From NCBI GenBank assembly GCA_002490995.1, contig DKVC01000120.1, positions 1-11,566 on the forward strand: a DNA stretch of 11,566 nucleotides, given 5' to 3'. The notes beneath the pieces are model-generated. The model did not search any database, was not told where the DNA came from, and saw nothing but the letters and a program-made list of their open reading frames with translations. Source of the DNA: Lachnospiraceae bacterium UBA7188. GTDB lineage: Bacteria > Bacillota > Clostridia > Lachnospirales > Lachnospiraceae. Position 1 is the first letter of the stretch; each line of letters opens with the position of its first letter. The position numbers and the translations under genes were made by a program. Of the stretch, positions 6,082 through 11,566 are shown piece after piece.

Positions 6082-7134
6082 TCACTCTCCGTCCTGCCAC
6101 TGTATGTGCTGGACCGGTTTTGTCCCTCCGGTGATAGGCAGTATTACGGTATCCTCCATAGCCTGTATTTTCTCTATGATGGTGGGAAGCGCCTCCAGCG
6201 TCGTGCTCTTTCCCGCAGAATCATGCATGAGCACAACTGAAGTGCTGTATTTGCTGATATTGGAAGTACAGTTCTCGATAATCGTCTCTGTGGGAAACAG
6301 ATAGCTGCCGCCGTCCCCTGACGAAATATTCCAGTCAAAAAAGCGCACGTCCTGGCTGTCCAGATATTGTGCAAACTCTTTCATGTCAATGTCGCTCACC
6401 TTGTTGGAACTGCCCCCGGGAAACCTGAATACATTGCTCTTCACCCCCGTCACCTCATAGAGGTAATCCTGCTGCCGCTTCAAATCCTCCCCGAAACTCT
6501 CCACCGAGCCATAGAGTTCGGAATATTTATGCGTACAGGAATGCATTCCAAGGGTGTGTCCTGCCTCCACGATCTTCTTCAGCGCCTCTTCGTTGTTCTC
6601 ACAGGCTGTCCCAACCACGAAAAAGGTTGCCTTTACATCGTATTTCTCCAGTATCTCCAATATTTTCTCCGTATTGACGCTGGGGCCGTCGTCAAAAGTC
6701 AGGTAAACCTTGTGGGCTGCATCTGGCTCCTCTTCTTCCGGCTCCCCGGACTCTGTGCCTTCATCCCCCTCCGCTTCCTTTTCCAGGCTTCCGACCACCG
6801 CCTTGTCTCCCATGGCAGACTGAGTCTCCTCCGTCATCTTCTCCATCATTTCGCGCTGCTGTGCCGTCAGCCGCATCAGGCTGTCCACCTGGGCTGTCAA
6901 TCTGGCAACCGTGCCGTCCAGCGTCCTGACCCTGGCAATCAGCATCACACAGAGCGCCATCAGGATAACCACGGACAGAATCATCATCCTGACATTACAT
7001 CTTCTCAGCCGCCGCACCCTTTTCAGCTGTGCCGCCTGCTTCTTTTTCTCTTTCGCTATGTCCACCCCCCTTACATCCGTCCGGGATGCTTTGTCTTCTG
7101 ATGCAGTATCTTCTGACATGTTTTTCGGTGACAT
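6082..7134 (-). CDS. Membrane-anchored NodB-type polysaccharide deacetylase
   Basis: Probable carbohydrate esterase family 4 enzyme that removes N- or O-acetyl groups from an extracytoplasmic polysaccharide such as peptidoglycan; the substrate cannot be told from sequence. Layout of the 350 residues: a basic cytoplasmic tail (1-49), one membrane helix (about 50-67), a heptad-rich likely coiled coil (70-105), an acidic Glu-rich linker (117-139), then the NodB domain (about 142-345). NodB motifs: TFDDGP (146-151, base Asp148 and metal ligand Asp149), HSCTH (198-202, metal ligands His198 and His202), RFPGG (237-241), FDWN (266-269) and VVLMHD (300-305, His304). The RFPGG motif lacks the Tyr or Trp often found after Pro. 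The ATG at 7134 follows AAGGAG. It has its own upstream promoter candidate and may read through into pyrH. Confidence 0.9.
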   Translation of the reverse strand: MSPKNMSEDTASEDKASRTDVRGVDIAKEKKKQAAQLKRVRRLRRCNVRMMILSVVILMALCVMLIARVRTLDGTVARLTAQVDSLMRLTAQQREMMEKMTEETQSAMGDKAVVGSLEKEAEGDEGTESGEPEEEEPDAAHKVYLTFDDGPSVNTEKILEILEKYDVKATFFVVGTACENNEEALKKIVEAGHTLGMHSCTHKYSELYGSVESFGEDLKRQQDYLYEVTGVKSNVFRFPGGSSNKVSDIDMKEFAQYLDSQDVRFFDWNISSGDGGSYLFPTETIIENCTSNISKYSTSVVLMHDSAGKSTTLEALPTIIEKIQAMEDTVILPITGGTKPVQHIQWQDGE

Positions 7135-7185
7135 ATGCTCTCCTTACATCTGTTTTAGAACTTCATTTTTTCGTAATGCCTCTTT

Positions 7186-7214
7186 AGTATAGCATATTCC
7201 GCATTTTTGCGAAA
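7186..7214 (-). promoter_or_regulatory. Candidate promoter of the deacetylase gene
   Basis: The minus strand reads TGCTATACT, an extended -10 (TGn plus TATACT, -10 at 7186-7191). The hexamer 17 bases upstream (TTTCGC, 7209-7214) is a poor -35, so the extended -10 would have to carry recognition. A short dyad, CGCA-TTTT-TGCG (7200-7211), lies in the spacer and -35 region and could be an operator. It is the best promoter in the 124-base gap before the deacetylase ATG. Confidence 0.45.
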
Positions 7215-7258
7215 GACAATTTTGAAAAAAGGACATGAAAAATAGAGAATTTTTAGCA

Positions 7259-9529
7259 TCACCTGTTCTCCCCCAGCAGCACCCGCACCCGGTTCTGGAC
7301 AATGGCAGCCGCCTCCTGGTAAGTCTTTGCTCCTGTAAGACAGGGAGACATTTCTTCCAGGATGATATCGATCACCTGTTCTTCCTTCTCCCTGACAGGT
7401 GTGTAGTCCGCGGCTTCTATCACCGCAAATACCGCATCCAGTTCCTCCCTTTCCATGCCGGTATAGGATTCGTCCGCGCCATCGGGTATCCGAATATGTA
7501 TTTTCATTTCAACGGACTCTGTCCCTTCCTCCGGCAGCAGCGCATCCGCCATTTCCTCCAGCCTGTCCATCCGGGCCGGAAGGAAGGTGTAAGCGCCGTC
7601 CTCCCTGGAAAGGAATGATTCTATGAACTGCCATGCCCCTTCCTTCTGTTTCGAGGCGGCCACAATGCCCAGATGATTGATTGCCGTCCCATGATGAGAT
7701 ACGCTGCCATCCGCGGTGGGATACCCGACTGCGATCACCTCTTCCCCGAAATATGCCCTTTCATACAGCAGATGGTCCAGGGAAAGAACATGGGACCATA
7801 TGCTGAGCAGGCGCTCCTTCGGCATGGTTCCAATCCCTGCCTCCATGGGAACCTCCCCGCTGTCCTCAGCATCCGAATGCTCCGCCACCCATCTGATAAA
7901 GGAAAGGAATTCCTCCCCGTCAAAGCTGCATTCCCCATTCTCCCAGTCCACATACTCTCCCAGGATGTAGTCCCGGAATAATTCCCGTACCATAAGGGTG
8001 AAATTGTTATGGAGAAACAGCTCTGCCTGCGGATTATCCTCTGCAAGAGCCATTACATCCGCTGCCGTCCAGCCTGCCCCGGCGCCTACCTGGGAAGTGC
8101 GCCCGACGACTGTAGTGCAATACATCTCGTCGGGGATACACACCAGACGCCCCTTTACGGTACAGGCCTCCAGAATAGCCTCCGGGAAATCCTCCCTGTC
8201 CAGCAGGCTGCTCTCCGTAAGCCAGGGTTCCAGGTCCTCCAGTGCATCCTTCTCTCCATATTTCGTATAATCCATATCTGTCAGATTAATCAGGTCCGGC
8301 GGGTCAGAGGACACCAGTGCGGCATCCAGGCTATCCATATCGCAGTATTCTATGGTGATATGATATGTCTCGCTGCTCCTGTTAAATGCCATGACATACT
8401 GCTCCATTCGCTCATAGATATTGCAGCCCGCCATGACCAGAACCTGTTTCTCAGGAAGCTCACCCGCCGGCGTCCTTGTAAGAATATAGCATTCCTTCTT
8501 CAGCACATTCGTCTGTTCCGGGACAGGGAAGCATACTACCATTTTGTCTTCTGAAACCAGGAGCGTCTCCCAGATTGAACGTACTGCCAGATTGCTGTCT
8601 CCCCACCGAAGCAAAGCCTCCCAGTCTGCACTGTCCGCAGCATAACGGTAAAGCCTGCCGTCGTTGCTGCTGTATAACAGCCCTTCCCGGGAACCGGCGA
8701 AGCTGCCGCCCAGGGCATATGGTCCGGGAAGCCTGTTCAATGTGCCATCAGATGTTATTTCAAAAACCGCATTCCCGGAATCCAGGGGATCATAATAAAC
8801 CCTGCCGCTTTCTCCCTCCAGCAGGGTTCCCCATCCATCTTCCAGTGAAATTCTGTCCAACAGCCTCCCTTTTCCGTCAATGCAGTAAAGAAAACCATCC
8901 GACAATACATAAGCCGTATCCTGCCCGCCCCAGGCAACGGCCGTTGCATGCCCTGCCAGGGAGACGCAAAACGCCTCCACGCCGTCAGGTCCCTGCTTTG
9001 CCAGAACATAACCCCGCCCTGCATCCCCACCGTCAGCTTCTGTCCCGTCCGGCTCCAATGGGCGCAGGGCTGATGCCTCCCCCGGGCTGCTCCTGTATTC
9101 CAGATAGTAAAGGCAGCCATCCGGGCTCACTGTGAAATCCTGGATATGCTCCGTAGGGTTGTCTGCCCCGAACAGGGATTCCCCGGAAGGGAGAACGGGC
9201 GTTTCCTGTGACAGCAGCTCTTCTGCCGGGAACCTGCGCAGATCCGTGCCGGAGTCGTAATCGCCGGAACGGTAATAGATATATCCGTCCACTATCTGGA
9301 AATTCTCCAGGGACACACCCGACAGGCCAACCTGCTGCGGTACATAGACATAACCGTCGATACCAAGCGTACGGCTGCTCTCCTTTCCGCCGCAGCCTGA
9401 CAGGACTGCCAATGACAGGGCTGCCGGCAGGAGGGCTTGCCGCAGCCTGCGGAAAGAGACTTCGGCTGTAAGGCTGGATACCCTGAAGGGGCTAAGTCTC
9501 CTGCTTTCCCATAATTTCTGACTCCCCAT
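7259..9529 (-). CDS. Lipoprotein with beta-propeller-like and extracellular solute-binding regions
   Basis: A predicted 756-residue surface lipoprotein. The signal peptide has a long basic n-region, a hydrophobic core (about 32-43) and the lipobox LSGC with acylated Cys46. Residues about 55-350 contain repeated short beta-type units with DG turns and aromatic pairs (DGYIYY 81-86, DGCLYYLEY 137-145, DGFLYCIDG 211-219, GRVYYDP 242-248, DGRLYRY 290-296), suggestive of a propeller. Residues about 360-756 resemble ABC-type solute-binding proteins of the sugar-binding class, including IAVGYP (599-604) and KEGAWQFIESFLS (629-641). At about 750 residues it is much longer than ordinary binding proteins (about 400-550). 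The ATG at 9529 follows GGAGG with seven bases between. It lies 17 bases after a decayed paralogue; no permease or ATPase gene is nearby, so the partner and ligand are unknown. Confidence 0.85.
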   Translation of the reverse strand: MGSQKLWESRRLSPFRVSSLTAEVSFRRLRQALLPAALSLAVLSGCGGKESSRTLGIDGYVYVPQQVGLSGVSLENFQIVDGYIYYRSGDYDSGTDLRRFPAEELLSQETPVLPSGESLFGADNPTEHIQDFTVSPDGCLYYLEYRSSPGEASALRPLEPDGTEADGGDAGRGYVLAKQGPDGVEAFCVSLAGHATAVAWGGQDTAYVLSDGFLYCIDGKGRLLDRISLEDGWGTLLEGESGRVYYDPLDSGNAVFEITSDGTLNRLPGPYALGGSFAGSREGLLYSSNDGRLYRYAADSADWEALLRWGDSNLAVRSIWETLLVSEDKMVVCFPVPEQTNVLKKECYILTRTPAGELPEKQVLVMAGCNIYERMEQYVMAFNRSSETYHITIEYCDMDSLDAALVSSDPPDLINLTDMDYTKYGEKDALEDLEPWLTESSLLDREDFPEAILEACTVKGRLVCIPDEMYCTTVVGRTSQVGAGAGWTAADVMALAEDNPQAELFLHNNFTLMVRELFRDYILGEYVDWENGECSFDGEEFLSFIRWVAEHSDAEDSGEVPMEAGIGTMPKERLLSIWSHVLSLDHLLYERAYFGEEVIAVGYPTADGSVSHHGTAINHLGIVAASKQKEGAWQFIESFLSREDGAYTFLPARMDRLEEMADALLPEEGTESVEMKIHIRIPDGADESYTGMEREELDAVFAVIEAADYTPVREKEEQVIDIILEEMSPCLTGAKTYQEAAAIVQNRVRVLLGENR

Positions 9530-9546
9530 AGAATTACCTCCAATTC

Positions 9547-11182
9547 TTAAAAACTTTCCTCCTGCAGCAGCAGCTCCACCCGGTTCTGGAGCACGGAGAC
9601 CACCTCTTCCATAGACTTGTATCCCTCCAGATACCCCTCCATCTCATCCAGGATCATGTCTATAATCCGGTCCTTCCTGACCTTCCTGACCGCGGTATCG
9701 AAGTCGGCTGCTGAAACGATTTCCCATACCTGCTCTTTTTCCTCCTGGGATATAGGGCGGGGGAAATCTCCATCAGAATATATCACTGTCTCCTCCAACG
9801 CCTGCTCCAGGGCGTCCTTATCGGTGAGAAAGCCGTAAGACTGCCTTCCTTCCTTCTCAGACAGGAAGTATTCCAAAAATTCCCACGCCCCCTCCTTATG
9901 CCGGGACTTTGAAGTGATGCCCACCGCGTCAAACACCTGGGTTCGGTGCAGGGGCCTGCCATCCGCAGAAGGGTACCCCACGGCTATCGCCTTCTCATCG
10001 AAGCATCCAAGGTACCCCACCAGGTAATCAGCTCCTCCAAGCGTTTCCCGGACTGCCATCCGGCCTGAGAATTCATCCTGCCCCTCTTCAGACTCGTACC
10101 CGGCTCCTGCCGAATGCCCTGCTATCCATTCCATAAGGCGGCAGAACTCCTCTCCATCAAAGCTGCATGTCCCGCTGTCCCAATCCACAAACCTGTCCAC
10201 GACATAATACGAATAGCAGAAGTCCAGGTTAGCCGCAAAGCCCATCCTGCCAAAAAGGCTGTCATCCGGATACCGCTCCGCCAGCTCCATGGCCTTCTCC
10301 ATGTCCCAGCCGGGTTCTTCCCCAAACTGGGACACCCGCCCCAGCACGATATAGATGATAAATGTGCTGGGAATGCATGATAAACGCCCGTTTATCGTAT
10401 ACGCATCCAGGACTCCCTCCAGATAATCCTCCCTGTACAGCACCGCGCTGTCCTCCAGGTATGGCGCCAGGTCCTCCAGCACCATCCGTCCCGCGTACTT
10501 CTCCACATCCAGCCACTGCTGGTCCAGCAGGTCCGGGGGGGGCGGAGGACACCAGGTCCGCGTCCAGCCTCGTCATCCCCTCTTCCCCCTGATAGACCCG
10601 GACGACCACCCGGTACTTCTCATTTTCCCGGTTGAAGGCCGCCACCTGCTCCTCCAGATATGCCGCCATACCCTCATAGCAGGCCAGGACCAGCTCTTCC
10701 CTCTCCGGAGCCTCGTCCGCACCTTTCCTGTCCAGCACATAAGTCCTGTTTTTGTGTTCCGTTGAATCATATAAGGTTACCAGGAATCTTTCCTCCGAAA
10801 GCTGCATCACATTTGTTACGTTGCCTCCCAAATTGCAGGCACTCCAGTTCAGCACGTCCCTCCAGCAGCCGTCCGGTCCGCTGTACTGGCGCAGGATGCC
10901 CTCCGGTCCATTGCCGAGCAGCCCCCATGGGGAACTGAACAGATCCCCGTCCTCTGCGTTTGCCGTCTCCCACGCTTCCCCCGCCATCTTTTTCAGGGCA
11001 TATGAGCTTCCGTCCTTTGCCACCTCGAATATCATATTGTTGCCAGGCCGCTTTATGTGGCAGTATACCCTGCCGTCCTCCCCTTCCAGTATCTGCTCGC
11101 CCACTCCCTTCCCGCCGGGTGCGACTTCGCCGATGTCAAGCATATCGCTGAAGCCGTCTTCTCCCTCCAGCTGAATGTACAT
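9547..11182 (-). pseudogene. Truncated, frameshifted paralogue of the propeller/solute-binding lipoprotein
   Basis: Homologous to the intact gene at 7259-9529; compare VDWDSGTCSFDGEEF here with VDWENGECSFDGEEF there, and the shared IAVGYP and KEGAW motifs. Two defects are visible. First, the 5' end lacks about 200 codons, including signal peptide, lipobox and the first propeller-like units: residue 1 here aligns near residue 206 of the intact copy, and an in-frame stop lies at 11210-11212. Second, the frame breaks at eight consecutive G on the plus strand (10535-10542); upstream the frame gives DADLVSSAPP, and dropping one base continues into PDLLDQQWLD, matching SSDPPDLINL of the paralogue. 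With seven bases the frame would run about 544 codons from the ATG at 11182. No good ribosome binding site precedes that ATG. It is most likely a decaying gene; a switchable tract or a sequencing error is possible for the second defect. Confidence 0.8.
10535..10542. repeat. Homopolymer run of eight G at the frame break
   Basis: A G8 run on the plus strand (C8 on the coding strand) lies exactly where the two reading frames of the decayed lipoprotein gene must join. The equivalent place in the paralogue (near 8296-8303) reads CCGGCGGG and is not a homopolymer. Runs of this length are prone to slippage in replication and to sequencing error. Confidence 0.85.
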
Positions 11183-11207
11183 CGCCTGAAATACATGAAT
11201 ATGGCCC

Positions 11208-11335
11208 TCCTACGCTTCTGACTACATCTGTCTTAACGCAAACATGCTGAGTTGCTGCACTCACAGTCAGTACGGATGCCACCATAAACATCGCACAACA
11301 CAATGCTACTACACTTTTTTTACTCTTCCTTGCAT
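11208..11335 (-). pseudogene. 5' remnant of a small secreted-protein gene, out of frame
   Basis: An ideal AGGAGG lies seven bases before the ATG at 11335, but that frame stops after eight codons (MQGRVKKV). If the A7 run on the coding strand (11315-11321) had one more base, the frame would continue as a clear Sec signal peptide: Lys-Lys, then VVALCCAMFMVASVLTVSAA, then a mature start TQHVCVKTDVVRSVGG with further Cys. An ATT codon in that frame three bases after AGGAGG is a poor alternative start. The frame is not homologous to the lipoprotein downstream and ends at 11136 after entering it, so this is probably the front of a separate Cys-containing secreted protein joined to the truncated lipoprotein gene by a deletion. 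I do not recognise the family. Confidence 0.55.
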
Positions 11336-11396
11336 AAATCTTCCTCCTGGAATTCAGTTTTTGTATTTCAGAATCCAGCTGTCTTCCGATGAGTCT

Positions 11397-11425
11397 ACTT
11401 TACCATATTCTTCCCTTTATCACAA
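11397..11425 (-). promoter_or_regulatory. Candidate promoter for the secreted-protein/lipoprotein locus
   Basis: The minus strand has TTGTGA (11420-11425), 17 bases, then TAAAGT (11397-11402) preceded by TGG, an extended -10 arrangement. Each hexamer matches consensus at four of six positions. Spacing and distance to the ATG at 11335 are reasonable. The -35 hexamer overlaps the end of the palindrome at 11423. Confidence 0.45.
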
Positions 11426-11478
11426 GGGACAGTGTTGTCAAAAAATCCGTCTCCGTTTTTTGACAACTCTGTCCCTTG
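11423..11478. repeat. Near-perfect inverted repeat (23-bp arms, 10-bp loop)
   Basis: The left arm (11423-11445) starts CAAGGGACAGTGTTGTCA and ends in an A run. The right arm (11456-11478) is its reverse complement except at one position (T versus A at 11433). The loop is TCCGTCTCCG. No T-run follows either arm, so it does not look like a standard terminator; the T-run lies inside the stem. It could be a REP-like or MITE-like mobile palindrome, or a regulatory hairpin, since one end overlaps the candidate -35 site. No transposase gene is in the window. Confidence 0.8.
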
Positions 11479-11566
11479 CAAAGTTTCTCTTTGTTACTTA
11501 TACTTTTGCTATAGAAGCATTTATCAAATATCAACTATAACAACCTTAACTTCTCAGAAATATAAC

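Larger units (their letters stand above)
11336..11566. other. AT-rich upstream region
   Basis: No gene is supported here. From right to left it holds an AT-rich stretch (11479-11566), the palindrome at 11423-11478, a candidate promoter at 11397-11425, and a short leader ending at the AGGAGG before the ATG at 11335. The apparent plus-strand frame through 11244-11540 has no ribosome binding site and lies over these elements, so it is not called. Confidence 0.5.

Noticed and set aside
11423..11478. CRISPR or phage attachment site reading of the palindrome
   Set aside because: There is only one copy, with no spacers, integrase gene or tRNA nearby.
11244..11540. 98-residue plus-strand frame at the right end
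   Set aside because: It runs across the palindrome, promoter candidate and signal-peptide remnant of the other strand and has no ribosome binding site.

Overview
The window most likely comes from a Gram-positive anaerobe of the class Clostridia, probably Lachnospiraceae. This is an inference from three things: the housekeeping gene order pyrH-frr-uppS-cdsA-dxr-rseP, strong AGGAGG-type ribosome binding sites, and a family of large lipoproteins joining a beta-propeller-like region to a solute-binding domain. Every gene I support is on the minus strand, so the locus reads from right to left.

Right part (about 11566 to 7259): an AT-rich upstream region carries a near-perfect 56-bp hairpin (11423-11478) overlapping a candidate promoter. 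It leads into the 5' end of a small secreted-protein gene whose signal peptide is out of frame with its start codon by one base at an A7 run. That leader is joined directly to a solute-binding lipoprotein gene that has lost about its first 200 codons and is also frameshifted at a run of eight G (C on the coding strand). Immediately after it comes an intact diverged paralogue (7259-9529): a 756-residue lipoprotein with a propeller-like N-terminal half and a solute-binding C-terminal half. No transporter permease or ATPase gene is present.

Middle (7258 to 5826): a promoter with an extended -10 precedes a membrane-anchored NodB-type polysaccharide deacetylase. A 256-bp spacer with no convincing gene follows.

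Left part (5825 to 268): a conserved housekeeping cluster of pyrH (UMP kinase), frr (ribosome recycling factor), uppS (undecaprenyl diphosphate synthase), cdsA (CDP-diglyceride synthase), dxr (first committed step of the MEP isoprenoid pathway) and rseP (site-2 intramembrane protease). I see no clear terminator inside the cluster, so one transcript is likely. The genes link pyrimidine supply, ribosome recycling, isoprenoid precursors (dxr), the lipid carrier for wall synthesis made from them (uppS), phospholipid synthesis (cdsA) and membrane proteolysis (rseP). The rpsB-tsf genes that often precede pyrH, and the ispG gene that often follows rseP, are not seen next to the cluster here.

The least expected non-coding structures are two related repeats, one just upstream of the ribosome binding site of uppS and one upstream of that of cdsA. 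The second folds into a long, almost fully paired hairpin. I found no CRISPR array, tRNA, rRNA or transposase gene, and no clear new multi-gene system. The best leads are the rearranged lipoprotein locus, the 11.4-kb palindrome and the paired intergenic repeats.
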